64,000 bases of DNA from Auriscalpium vulgare (lineage: Eukaryota; Basidiomycota; Agaricomycetes; Russulales; Auriscalpiaceae). This document shows, piece after piece, positions 12,069 to 24,300 of the stretch. The stretch lies in NCBI GenBank assembly GCA_019915015.1, contig JAHBBC010000012.1, positions 1,550,001 through 1,614,000 on the forward strand. The letters run 5' to 3'. The stretch's first letter is position 1; each line of letters begins with the position of its first letter. A program made the translations under genes and the position numbers. The notes under the pieces were generated by a model. The model was not told the DNA's origin. It did no database searches and saw only the letters and a program-made list of their open reading frames with translations.

Positions 12069-12399
12069 GAAATAGGAGGTGGCCGCAGTAGCGATGAGCC
12101 CGACGGGGAGTCGACTAGCAGGCGAAAAAGCAGATGAGCAGGTGAATCAGTATAAAGCGGACATGACCACGCATGTATTGTCCTCTCGGCCTCAATGGTG
12201 ATGATGCAGGCCCGACGGCAGTAAGAGATGTATTGCCGAATTGCGGAGGAGACGCCGGCACGGGACGGAGGCTCGCAGACGACGCTATACATCAATTAGA
12301 CAGAAACCGAGCGGAAGGGACGAACATGAGATGACGGTGCCCGGCAACGTAGGGCAGTCTTCCACGAGCAGTCGAGAGCTGGAAGCAAAGACCTGGGAC

Positions 12400-12726
12400 G
12401 TCGCCGATGTCAAGCCAGGAGTAGGGGACATAGATTACGGAGATGTATACGAGATAGGGGCGTCAGAGAGAGGAGTGGGGTAAACTGCAATGCAAATGAG
12501 CAGATATAAAGAGGGAAATTGTGATCCACATACCTGACGCTGCATCAACATCATAGGACGGGACGTCCTGTACATGCAGTCGCGAGCTCGACGCGAAGGA
12601 AACTGACAAACAACCAGCGTCAGAGAGAAGTAGCGCACCGGGGAGAGCATCGTGTGCGGGAGCTAGTCGCCTCCGAGAAGCAGGTGGCGGGCTGAGCGAG
12701 TGCTCTTTGGGACGCTTTGGAGGCAT
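12400..12726 (-). other. Possible lineage-specific coding fragment, low support
   Basis: Read leftwards from an ATG at 12726 there is an open frame with a basic, proline- and serine-rich start (MPPKRPKEHSLSPPP), then SFASSSRLHVQDVPSYD and a plausible gtatgtgg donor. A second segment near 12400 reads VFASSSRLLVEDCPTLPG, clearly related to the first. Frames then break down further left. It may be a fast-evolving gene or a decayed duplicate. I recognise no family. Confidence 0.25.
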
Positions 12727-13070
12727 AGGCAAGAGAAGGGCAGGAATGTGGGGAAGGCAAAGACGAGGGAGAAGAGAAGAGGATGCAGGGGACGGAGGAG
12801 AAGGGGGGAGAGCCGAAACGTGACTTAGGAGGCGCGGAAGCACGGAATGAGGAACTAACCCTAATGTGGTAATTTATGCACGGTTTTGCGCTCAGGACAA
12901 GCCTTGGCCTCTAAGGGATCTAAAGTACCCAGCTCGCTCGTCACTGCGATATACAGCTGGTCACCAGTCTACTCTAAGGGACTCTCGGAAGTCTCTCGGA
13001 AGTGTATTGCAACGCATGACTTACAGACAGCACAGGATACATAGGTACATATAATAGGATGCTACAGCAC

Positions 13071-14719
13071 TCAAATCATGTCCAAAGGGGTGCGCCCAAA
13101 CTCGGTTTTCAACCCTCGAACTTCCTTCGGGACACTCTGCATTACGTCGGCGTGTTCTCCTTGTTGCTGAAGGTCCGAAATCCCGAGCTTTGCGGCAAGA
13201 AAGTGCGCGGGTGTATTGCCTTGGTGGTCGGGTTGGTCCCACGAGCCAGCGCCAGCTTGCACGAGCAGGGACACAACATTGGCGTCCGACGCGTTCGTCT
13301 TCGGAAGCGCATAGTGAACAGTGAGTCCATCCGCCTGGTCTTTGTCAGTCATGCATGCGATATGCAAAGGCGAGTGTCCAAGAATGCTGCGGCGCTGTAA
13401 CAGCGCGCGCACCAAAGTTGGCTCGAACCGCTCTTGAAGCTCCCCTATGACCCAGCGGAGAGTCTCGGTGCTTTGCGCGGCGGCCGCAAAATGCACGACA
13501 GTCAGATGCATGATGGGAGTAACATAATCAAGCTGTGCGCCTGAACGAAGAAGTGTCTTGCTGATGGCAACTTCATTTCTCCACACCGCTAGGAAGAGAG
13601 GGGTAATCATGCCCGTATTGAACTCTGGGACGTTGGGATTGAAAGCAGCGCGTGAGATGAGAGCAGTAAGAAGGTCGTGGTTGCGTTCCCGAATACAGAC
13701 ATGGAGAGGGGTGGTGTATAAATGGTACGTTGGCCCCAACCCGCGCCAAGGGGAGTCGACTTTGTGAGGTCTGCCGTGCTCCTTAGACACAGCCTCCGCC
13801 CGCTTGTTCCAGTCGTCGGACGGAGAGCGAGAAGTGTAGCAGGACACATCCGCTCCGGATGCTATAACTTTCAATGCGATATCGATGCGCCGGGAGTTGT
13901 TGAGGTGAGGAAGTGGTTCGCATATAAGCCATTCTAGATTGGTGAGGACCTGAGCGTCATGATCGACGTCCACACCCTTGAGAGCTCCAAGAGAATGAGG
14001 GCGATATAAGTCTTTCCTTCTGGGCAAAAGTTCGAAGTCGGGTAGACGAAGAGGATCAGAGAGTAGGGACTCCCAAGAGCGGCCAAATATTCCCGTCACA
14101 TAGTCCCGATGGGTATCAACATTCTCCACCCATGTCTCGCCCCACACAAACCGATACCACTCCTCCCATAAGTCGTCTTCGTCGACTTGTCCGTCCACGC
14201 CTCCTGCAGCAATGATGGCGTCCAGGTTATCCCACTGCCCAGCACGCACTGCTGAGCGGAAGACGTTGTCGAAGTGCGGATAGTTCTGCTGACATGGATC
14301 GTTGGGGTCTGCACCACGTTTCAGCAAATCGGCCAGATATCGGGGATCGGAGTGTGCTGCAGCAACGTGGATAGGAAGTGTAGGCATGATACCGTTCCGG
14401 CTGTAGAGGTAGTCATTTGCATTGATGTCCTCGCCAGTTTCCAGCAGCGCTGAGAAGATATCGTATCGATCTTGTCGGATGGCCTGGATTAGCGAGTCAT
14501 CCGCATGAAGTGCCTTCCAAGCAGACAGCGCGACTATAATGTCAGCTTTCTTTACTGTCGAAACCCTGAGGAGGTTCAAAGGACAGGAAGGCAGCGAGGA
14601 CGAAGCACTTACGAGTCGGACTGGTGGTCGTTCATCAAAGAGTTGCGTTTTGCCGACGGAGTCAGGCCGCGCGGCGCATGTGCGCCCCGCTGCGCTGCAT
14701 ACTCATTTCTCGGAGACAT
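13071..14719 (-). CDS. Ankyrin-repeat protein
   Basis: Two exons, 14613-14719 and 13071-14565, joined over a 47-bp intron, give 533 residues. Ankyrin helices are visible through most of the protein: LPIHVAAAHSDPRYLADLLK, TPLHVCIRERNHDLLTALIS, TPLFLAVWRNEVAISKTLL, SPLHIACMTDKD and NTPAHFLAAKLG, ending GRTPLDMI. No second domain is recognised. The start is taken at the first ATG of exon 1 (MSPRNEYAAQRG). Reading frame continues a few codons upstream but without a further ATG. Its start lies 57 bp from the stop of the TBC gene on the same strand, so its promoter must overlap the TBC 3' end. Role unknown; ankyrin proteins bind other proteins. Confidence 0.8.
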
Positions 14720-14776
14720 GTGCTCCTCGAGCCAAATATCATCAGCTTGAAGAGCAAGATGTTCGACAGATTGACT

Positions 14777-17066
14777 TTATAAGTCAGGCAGTTCTCTCTG
14801 CAGTAGTCTAGTCCATGTACTCTGCTTCCACCAATCGTCCATGCCATCGATGCGATCCCACAGCGTCTCCTCGTCAAGCCCATAGATCTCATACTTTCCC
14901 CCGTCCATTGACCGGCCATCCCGCTTCGCCACCTCGAGAGCCGCCTTGTTCTCACCCCTGATGATCAAGAGTTCGATTGGATAGGCTCAGATCAGCGAAT
15001 AACTCTCGTACCTGAGAAGCTCTAAGAGCTCTTGACGATCCGGGAAGAACAAGCGCGGCTCGAGAACAGCGAGAATAGCGAGCGAAGTGCGATAAAGGAA
15101 CGAGTCGCCCTCAAGGAGAATGACATCCCATACGCGGGCACATGCCTCGAATGGTAGATGGTCAAGAAACAAGGGTAGTATCCAGTCTGGAAGGTAAGCG
15201 GAAGGAGATATTTGATGCTGTTTGAAGTTGAAGTAGACTGCAACGCGACGTCAATGATAGTAACATGTCAATAACATCATGACTTACTCTTCGGCATTCC
15301 GTCAGCTAAGAGGGTGTCGAATATCCTGGCCGCATGTGAGTGGGTGACCAGATTGATTTGTTGTCCTGCCCACCTATAATACGCTTCGACCTAGAAATTG
15401 CCCTGTCCGTGAGCGCATTCTGCATGACGACAATGCCGCACGTACATCATCTTTTGTAGAGAGGCCGCCGAAGAATGCTCGCATACAATGCCGCTCGAGC
15501 AAGTTCCTCAAGACGACGAACCCCTGCGTGGCCGGCATGTTGAGCAGGATCATCGCTGCGATCCGCGCAATACCCTTGGTGTAGCCCAGGCCCTCGTCCG
15601 AGCGTGACACCACCCATGCGTACAACATCTCTTTCAGGTCCTCGTACATTGGACCCGTTTCTGAGTGGAAAATATGTAGGGAAGGAAGTGTCCGAACAAC
15701 GTCCTCTTCTATGAGGCTGAGAGTAGTCGTTGGGAAGGTGCCCGCGGCCAGCGCGCGCTTCGCTCGCGCTGAGCATATTCGATAGGTATCTTCACAGCAT
15801 CAGAGACGAAAAGAGGAGGCAAGTAAATGGCACGTCCACACCTTTACTCAACGCCAGTGCATTGCCAACAGCGCGCTCCCACATAGTTGCTCTTAGCTTC
15901 GTTGGGATACCTTTCCACCACAGTTTCCGCATGGCAGGGTTGTGATGCACCACCCTCCAGTCGGGCACAATCTCCTTTTCCCATATGTGCAGGGACTCTT
16001 CTACTCGTCCCTCCCGCGCAAGACGTCGCTCCTGCAACGCTTTTCGACGCTTATCCTCTGTGAGTAGAATGCGGTTGGCATATGGACACGGCTGATCGGC
16101 CCGAGGGTACGTACCTGCCGCACGACTGCGCTTCATCATCTTCTCCCAGTCCGCCATATGCTTCTTGTCCTCTTCACGGCTCTTTGGAGGAAGGAATGAC
16201 GGGCGGGTCTTGCTGACAACTCTCTCGAATATACTCGGTCCGACTGAGCGCGTTGGTTTGTGGCCAGATGAAGGACGCTGTGGTGATGCTGTGCGCTGTG
16301 GGGATACTAATGGTGGGAGAGGCAGGGTGGGAGTAGAAGAGGCTCTAGCATCGGTTGCGGGGACGGGTGTTGGGCTCGCGATACTAGAGACTTCCGAGTT
16401 CACAGAGTTCGCGGAATCGGGATATGGCACAGGAGATTCAGGTGGTGAACTTGGGTGTACCTCGATCGCGACGGGATGATCTTCCGAAGCGTCGATGTAT
16501 ACCGCGGGATGGTCATGCTGCTCGTCAAAGCGGCCATCGTCTTGGGCTGGAGGCGAAGGAGTAGAGGCGAGCGACTCATCCATATCCGTGGGGCGGCTAG
16601 CAGCAGAATGCCCATTTGTTTGCACATGCGCATGCTCCTCATCATGCGCGTATTCCTCCGACAGCGAGATCTGGTCGAATTGCGCAGAAAGTTTGCGACC
16701 ACCCAGAGAAGGAGGGGAAAGATGACTGGTAGAAGGTGAGCGTGAGCGTGAAGTAAGGTTGTGATAGGTGATGAACTCTGACGGGGAGTGCTCGCCGCGG
16801 CCAATGTCTAGGGTGGACACAGACGCATCCAGAACGTCCGCGGTGCCCTCCTCTTCTGCTGATGCAGACAACTCCTGATCTGCCTGAGCCATGCTGCGAG
16901 CTAGCTCTGCGCGTATTGCGGCCGACGAGAAGTCGTATTCTGTGTCGATGTCGTCGCCATCCGAGAACGCATCGTCGAGGTAGAACGATTGCGGAGTGGG
17001 TTTGGAGACGCGTTCGGGGTTGACCACGTTGAGCTCGTCGTTCGCCCAAGTGTCGCCATCGTTCAT
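14777..17066 (-). CDS. TBC-domain Rab GTPase-activating protein
   Basis: Seven exons (16115-17066, 15842-16057, 15446-15789, 15374-15390, 15288-15325, 15012-15237, 14777-14957) give 657 residues. The first half is Ser/Pro-rich and probably disordered. The TBC domain starts at RKLWWKGIPTKLRATMWERA and contains the arginine-finger segment IEEDVVRTLPS, so it should stimulate GTP hydrolysis by a Rab in membrane traffic. The usual glutamine-finger motif YVQG reads YTKG here. The C-terminal part (PDWILPLFLDHLPFEACARV and the WDVILLEG stretch) is the second TBC lobe. One exon is only 17 bp. An upstream in-frame ATG at 17144 is possible; I chose 17066 because the added residues look non-coding. Divergent from GCP4. 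Confidence 0.85.
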
Positions 17067-17283
17067 GATGAGGAAGATGGCAGGAGCAGTATATATAGGT
17101 GCACCGGGCTGCTCGGATGTCCGACGCGCCCACAGATGATCCACGTGATGTCGAGCGACCGCGGCTTCGACGCGACTCTCACCTGCACCAGAGCAACACC
17201 ATCGAGCAAGTCGACAAGAAGGTGGGACTCACGGATTGAATACAGTGTTTAATATCTGATGTCGGGCACAAGCTACTCATGTC
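17067..17283. promoter_or_regulatory. Shared divergent promoter (TBC RabGAP / GCP4)
   Basis: 217 bp between start codons. A tatata stretch near 17090 could serve the TBC gene. No other motif is clear. Confidence 0.4.
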
Positions 17284-19646
17284 ATGATTGCAGAAGTCCT
17301 TCTTGTCCTCGCAGGGCATTCGTCCTCCCTATTCCCCACGGACCACGCGATCCATCCTGCTTTTGAGCCGCTCTTGCACCCTGGAGAGCAGCAATGCCTT
17401 GAGGCTCTAGGAACAATTGCATATCGATATCGCAAGATCAAGAAAGCGTCCTCGGAGCTCTCGCGCAACCGCTCGCGCTATGTCTGCGCGCTCTCAGCCG
17501 CACTCAACCAGATTCTCAAAGACGAATATGAGACGTTGGTCGTAGAAACTGAGGCCAAGGTTCTGCAGCGCGACTCATCGCTGGTTTCAAGCGGATCGTT
17601 CGTGCCTTTGTCGTCGATTCGCGCCGTCTTTGCGGAATGGGACGCTCCCCTCGCGGCCCTGGAGTCACTCATAGATCAGCTGGTGGCAGAGACAGCTTGG
17701 ATGCCTGGGCCACTTATTGACATGCTCCTCCAGCGCTCGACCACGGGCACTCACCGTATCGCAAGCATCATGGCTCGTCTTTCCGTCGCAGTGCAGCGCG
17801 TCTGGAGGACGCAGCTAATCTCCTTCCTAATCCACGGCAGCCTTTCTGGCGCTGACCCCCTCGCCTCCAAGGACTATACCCTTCTAGATGGACAAGTGCC
17901 TTCTTGTGTTTCTGCACAGTCTCGAGACTCGATCGCATATGTCGGTCGGGCTATTGGCACAGTCAAAGCCGCCAAATGGCAGAATCAATTCCCCCGCAGC
18001 CTAGCTTTTGACCACACTCTGCGACTAGAGGAGGTCCTGGTCGAAGACCAATATGCTTTTGACAGAGTCATCTCCGACATCCGCACCAACGTTAGCGAAT
18101 GGCTCTGGCTCAATGTCCTCACTCCGAAAGATGTGAACGAAGCTATCGACTCTTTGTGAGAATCTGATCGCGCTGTCCATTGTGACTATGTAACTCTCGC
18201 TAATGTGTCACTTTTTTGCAGAGCCAACTACTTCCTCATTCGAAATGGCGAATTCAGCCTGTCTTTGATTCGTGAAATTGAGCGTCTCAAAATATCAAGA
18301 CTCACATCTCGCTCTGGACCTTCCACCATGATCCGCGAGCAAGACCTCCATTTGGCGCTCTTGCGGGCATCGATGGGTACCACTGCCCAGCATGATCCCT
18401 CATTAACCCGCTTGCGCATGCAACTCCCCTCTGGGCCCCTTCGGCCCCTTCTACCCTCTCTTTCTAACCCTCGAAACCTCTCCATCATTAGCAATGACCT
18501 GGAAGCCACCGCGTTCGACGACCTCCTTCTCGGCACGCCCCTTACCCTGTCATACACCGTCGAATGGCCGCTCGACCTCTTCTTGCAACCATCTGATCTC
18601 CGACTATATGCCCACCTTTTCGCCTATCTGTCTTCCCTCCGGAAGACCCATACCCGAATACATATCTGCTGGACAGCCCTGTCGAATGCGCAGCGCGCCC
18701 GGAGACGATGGACAGGACTTGGGGAAGGCGGCACTGTCGAGGACCTAGAGGCGCGGCAGGGGCTTCTGAGGTGCGGTTGGGGTGTTGTCCGGGAGATGAG
18801 CTGGTTCCTGGACAACCTGCTGGGATACGTTATGACGGATGTCATTGACACCGAGTTCCGGAGATTGAAGATGAGGCTGAATAACCCACACAGCGGAGAT
18901 AGAGGTCAGACTTCGGACTCTGGTGCCAGGAGAAGAGCCTTTTCGACTGCGTCGGAGACGCCTGCGTCGGATGAGCTGAAACCCCTTGATGGACCCCATG
19001 CAGATACACATGGAGCTCCCCCACCGCCGTTGGACTTTGCGACGTTGCGCGGCATACACAGCACTTACCTCGAGAGGCTTCTTGGAGGCACTCTCTTGAC
19101 GAACCCCGCCCTCATCGCGATCATCAGGCCGATATTCGAATTATGCGAGCAGCTCGTCGCTCAGGTCGAGCGCTGGGGCGGCGATGTCCTCCCTGCTCTT
19201 CTGTTCGAAGGCAGCCTGACGGCGGGGGCAGATGACGTTGGGAAGATGGTGAAAGAGCGCTGGGCTGTTGTTTCCGAGATCAACGAGGTATGCCCGCACG
19301 TTCGCGCTTCTGCTTGCCCTAACCTCTATCCGATTTCCAGACCCTCCATACGTTGCTTGAATCATTCTACGAGCAATTGAGTTTATCAACGTCACAGCCG
19401 CTCACGGCGCGGGCAGACGCGTCGAAGTCTGCGGTATTCAACAGCACGCTGAACGCGTCGGTCTTTGGACACACCCATTCTATCCGGGCAAAAGATGGGA
19501 GGCGATCCGACATCGCCGGGGAGGTGCGCAAGCATGTCGAGCGCCTGCTGCTGCGCCTCGACTTCAATGGAGAGTTCTCAAGGCCGAGGAAGACAAAAAG
19601 TGGAGATATTGGCGGGAGTATCCTTAAAGAGGGCGGATTGGCGTAG
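17284..19646 (+). CDS. GCP4: Gamma-tubulin complex component 4 (GCP4-like, Spc97/Spc98 family)
   Basis: Structural subunit of the gamma-tubulin ring complex that nucleates microtubules at spindle pole bodies. Exons 17284-18155, 18222-19287 and 19341-19646 give 747 residues, a little longer than animal GCP4. Features shared with GCP4 are the N-terminal MIAEVLLVLAGHSSSLF, the WMPGPLIDMLLQRS and HGSLSGADPL region, the LANYFLIRNGEFSLSLI block (grip motif), YTVEWPLDLFLQPSDLRLY, and the C-terminal LLLRLDFNGEFS. An insert rich in Ser/Thr/Pro (about residues 510-565) interrupts the C-terminal grip domain. GCP4 rather than GCP2/3 is inferred from its length and these end motifs. Confidence 0.88.
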
Positions 19647-19884
19647 CGTTTCTTCCTGTGCGGACTGGATATTGCGGACTGTCCCATGCATGATGTACAG
19701 TGCTGTGTATAAGTTGAACACGATGGAGTTGTGGGCGAGAGATCTAACCGGCGGCCGATTATCTGAGTCGCGTATTGATAGGGCGAAAAGCAATTGGAAT
19801 ATGACCTCGCAGAAGGACTCGGACATGTCGAGGGCTGCCACCCGCCTGGCCCACCAAGCTCGTCTTCTCTCCCATACCACCACC

Positions 19885-21007
19885 ATGGCCTCCCGTTTGT
19901 GCTTTCTTTTCCTCTCCCGCTCGCTAGCTAACACGTCCTAGAGTTCACTACCCGCGTCATCGGGGCACCGAACACCCTTGGTACGTGCCTCCGCTGCTAG
20001 CACCCTGTCGCATCGCGCTGATCGATGCCGCATACATCAGACCATCGCGTCTATGTCGAGCAAAATGGCAATGTCGTTTCGCCCTTCCACGACATACCCC
20101 TGTTCGCGGACCAGAACAACGGCATTTTCAACATGGTTGTCGAAGTCCCCCGCTGGACCAACGCCAAACTCGAGATCTCCAAGGACGAGTCCTTCAACCC
20201 CATCAAGCAGGACATAAAGAAGGGTCGTCTGCGCTTCGTCCGCAACTGTTTCCCTCATCATGGATACATCTGGAACTACGGTGCTTTCCCCCAGGTGCGT
20301 GTTCTGTTCGTCTGCGACAGAGTAGCGCCCGTCTCATAACGCACAGACCTGGGAAGACCCCACCCAGCAGCACGCCGAGACCAAGGCCAAGGGCGACAAC
20401 GACCCCCTGGATGTATGTGAGATTGGCGAACAGGTTGGCTACGTCGGCCAGGTCAAGCAGGTCAAGGTCCTTGGCATCATGGCTCTGCTCGACGAGGGTG
20501 AGACCGACTGGAAAGTCCTCGTCGTCGACGTGAACGATCCCCTCGCGTCCAAGCTCAATGACATCGAGGATGTTGAGAGGCACCTCCCCGGCCTCGTCCG
20601 CGCCACGAACGAGTGGTTCCGGTGCGTTCATGGTCCCATAGAGCCCCTGCTGGCCGGCTCATCTCCATTGATACGCAGGATCTATAAGATTCCCGATGGG
20701 AAGCCCGAGAACCAGTTCGCGTTCTCTGGCGAGGCAAAGAACAAGAAGTATGCCACAGAGATCATCCACGAGTGCCACGAAGCCTGGCGCCGTCTTATCA
20801 CCAGCGAGTACCAGGACATCTCAATGTATGTCTCTCTATGCGCGATCTATGCATGAAATTCTTGCTCAAGTTTCATCCAGCCGCAACATCACGGTCCAGA
20901 ACTCCCCCGGCTTTGTTCGCCGCGACGATCCCACTTACGCGGGCATCCCTGCTGACTCTAGGAAGCCCCCTGCGCCGATAGATCCCGCTAGTGAGCAGCA
21001 ACGATGA
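19885..21007 (+). CDS. IPP1: Soluble inorganic pyrophosphatase (family I)
   Basis: Hydrolyses pyrophosphate released by biosynthetic reactions; cytosolic and essential in yeast. Six exons (19885-19894, 19942-19980, 20041-20294, 20347-20621, 20679-20825, 20881-21007) give 283 residues, the usual length. The metal-binding signature [11 protein letters not shown] (Asp118, Asp120, Asp123) is intact, as are [19 protein letters not shown] near the N-terminus, KGRLRFVRN and [20 protein letters not shown]. The first exon has only ten coding bases (Met-Ala-Ser plus one), and the start is fixed by splicing into the conserved [11 protein letters not shown]. Expressed strongly in most fungi; nothing here shows special control. 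Confidence 0.95.
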
Positions 21008-21317
21008 GATGATGTCTCTATATGAATTGACGTTTTTGTTGCCATCAGTTTCCAAGTGGTTCTACATCTCATCGGCCCAGATTTAGGTATGTCAGCGGAT
21101 GGGGAGCCATCAAGACTGAGAGTAAAAGGCTCCTTGTAGGACTTGTCAGCAAAGTGTAGTAAATGAACATTTTATCCTTCTCCGAGGCGATGATGTGTGC
21201 GAAACTGCTCTGATTAGTACAGCATCACCTGAGTGTGCCATAACCAAGTGATAATCTATAGCTACAAGTCATTTTGGTGACAACCCTACGCATCCTGCAT
21301 TCAAATAAGTCTTCGTC
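21008..21317. other. Intergenic, convergent 3' ends of IPP1 and POM152
   Basis: 310 bp with no gene seen. It presumably holds both 3' untranslated regions. Confidence 0.5.
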
Positions 21318-24300
21318 TCATGCCCTATCAATATTCCCGTCCTGTACAGGCGGATACCGGCAATGGCGATCGGATATAAACGTCACTGTCCATACACCTG
21401 AAACCGGGCGGTCGGCATATACGCATCACTCAACGATTGAATACTCACCTTCCATGGCAGAGAAAATGGAGTATTCGTTGCTTGTCACACCAGAGACCGT
21501 GTGCGTCTCGAGAACCTTGCCCGGCTTTCCACCCTTCCGTGTACTCAGTTCTGATCGCTGATACGTGAACGTAAAGGGAGGCTCGCCGCTGAGGGTGAAC
21601 TTGATCTCAGCCTGGTCGCCTGTGGACGATCGCAGCGTCATGATCAGCGTGGATTTTGAGGGGAGAAGCTTATGACTAACCCTCATGGATATCTTGGAAT
21701 ATACGCTTGCCCTGGCCGACTTGTGCTGAGGGCAGCGAATGCACGGTGTACCCAAGGTCCGTCACCACCGCTTTGCACATCTTTTGCTGATGTGCAATCG
21801 ACGTGATCTTAAACTCCCCAGGTTGTTGCAATGCCAGAGAGAACGGTGACAGTTTGGCTTCCTGGGTGTGTGACTTGCCATTTACGCGGTACCTGCCAAC
21901 CCCACGTCAGCTGCGCCCCCAACGTACTCTGCAAACGACTCACCCGACCGTCCATGGTGGAATGCCCTCCAATTGGAATTGGGCGGCTTCGCCGACACAA
22001 AAGTGCTCGCGCCGATCGAAGGGCACGATGGCAGCAGACTCTGCTACGTCGACCCATATCGACCTCTCCCGTGGATGAGGAATGATCTGTTCGCAATGCC
22101 ATGCATCGCGGACGGACTCGATAGTGACCATGTGCGGTCCGACAGTCTTGAAGCTATGGTCAGAGAGGTCCAGTTTCCATGCCGTTTCGTACGTCGTGAT
22201 GGTCTCGGAGTAGCTCTCGCTCGAGGCATGGTTCTTGACAGAGATCGTCAGCTCGAAGGGCGGGGTGCCTTCGAGGAGGACCAGTCCATCTGACGACGTC
22301 CTGTCCCGAGGGGCAAAGGCGTCATACAGGCAATACGAAAGACGGTTGGGGCTTCGGAATCGGGCCGATGGACGCATCAGAACTTCCTGCTCGAACAGCG
22401 GCCGGTCTGAGCGTGGGATGATGGCCGCCTTGTGCTTCGACAAGGGATACGCGGTGTCGCCCACTTGCTTGACCTCGTAGTAAAGGCGCCCGGGTTCAGC
22501 GGTATGCAATTGGAAACGGGTGCGGGGCTGTATGCTGTTGAAGGTCGGCTGATCGAGCAGTTTTGTGCCACCGGATTCGGTTGCTCGCGCAATGTTGTAC
22601 TGGATTTGGAACGGCGGTCGACCTAACGAAGATGAGCAAAAGAACTACAGATGGCCATGGGGCATTCACCTGTCAGATCAAGGTCTACATGGCCGCTAGC
22701 GCCTTCGCAAATCGTCGGCAAGATGTACGTTCCGTTGTAAGGCTCATATTTGGCTTCTGTGTCTGGCGAGAGCATAGCTGAAGGTCTTGGAACCCAGTCA
22801 ACTCTGTATGTCGAGGCGTCCTTGGCCACAGTTCCGGGGCATTGAGAATCTTGTATCTGAGCAACACTAGTTCAGCACTTTGACGCCCACAAAAGATGCT
22901 GGAAGTCTGACTCACACCGACAAGTTCGTAGACTCCTTTTTCTTTCACCTGCAGATACCCATTCGGTGTCGACATCTTTGAAGTAAGCACCACGTTCGGC
23001 TGATCGCGAGTCCGGTATTTGACGCGCCAAGGCTAGTAAAGAGGTCAGGGCAGACTCAAAAATGTAAAACAGTTACACGGACTGGTTCACCGGTCAGTCT
23101 CAGAGGGAGGTTAGCCTGCTCATCCTCCAAGATGGTAATCTGTCGTTGAGGTTCCTTGCCGTAGAATTTGACGGTTGGTTTCACCCGTCGTACGTTGACT
23201 GTGGTACCAGGGACGGACAGAGAACGTTTGCATCCGGAGGAGTCTTCGACGCTCACTGAAGTGCGCAAGGCACGTGAGTGGTAGAGCTGGCAAGACGCAC
23301 GCATATACGTACCGATATTGACATCGAATGATCCACCCTCACGGTCAACGTCTTTGGGGATAGTCAGCTGGAGTGTTTTGCGAGCAGTGTCGATCTTGGT
23401 GAAGGAGATGATCTCGGAGCCCTTGGGCCCCACGAGCTGTACATCTAAATTCCAAGGTCCTGTACCCTGCAGAAAAGTTAACAAAGGCGACAGGCGCGTT
23501 GTGTCAAAACACCCACCCGGAGCTCGGTCTCCAGCTCGACAGTGCTGCCTGAGCAACTGTTGATAAAGAGCTTCTCGCGTCCCGGATCCCCCGAGTGAAC
23601 GAAGCTTGCAGAAGCGAGAGGGTGGACGATCTGATCAATACTGGGCCCTTTGAGTTCGACCTTGTTGTAATTGGCGTCACTGAGATGGGAGAAGGAATAG
23701 ATGTAATGGCCACTTTGCGGCGGCTGGAGTGTCATCTCGCCACGAGAAGTCATGAAGTTCTTGACAAGTTCTCGGGGAGGCTCCTTGTCGCGCTGCATGC
23801 GGTAGTACACGGAGAACGGCGGCGTTCCATGCAAAACGAGGGAAGCTGCCACGCCCGTGTCGCCAGAGCTACATAGGAGTATGAGCTCCGCAGCTTCCAG
23901 TGTGTAAGACAAGAACATACCATTCGTGTATGCGCCTCCACTCTATCTCCGCCGTTGGTCTTGCCAGCTCGACCACCTTGCAAGTATCCGGACTCAATAC
24001 GTCTCCTTCGCAGTATCTTCCTTTGACGTCGAGCACAGTGAACTCTCCAGGAGAGGTAGTCTTAAAGACGGCTTCTCGATGGTCAGGATTGGTCTTGACA
24101 GCCTTCTGCCACGGACTGAGACGCTTGTTGATAGGCCTTCCAAACTCGTTGGTAGGCGGCTGGTACTTCACCGTCACGTCCCAAGGGCCGTCAAGAGGAT
24201 CAGCCTCCACCACGGCCACTTGTAGGGCGACATCCGATCCTACGCGCAATGATGTGGGCTGCGACGGTCCACAGCCTTTGAATGACACCTTCGGGCGACC

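Larger units (their letters stand above)
10757..13070. other. Gene-poor region, possibly decayed coding DNA
   Basis: About 2.3 kb without a gene I can support. It holds a doubled aagatattgt motif at 11288-11312, an 81-bp tandem duplication at 11910-12068, and related coding-like fragments on the minus strand near 12.36-12.60 kb. Plus-strand open frames here have no family features. Confidence 0.5.
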
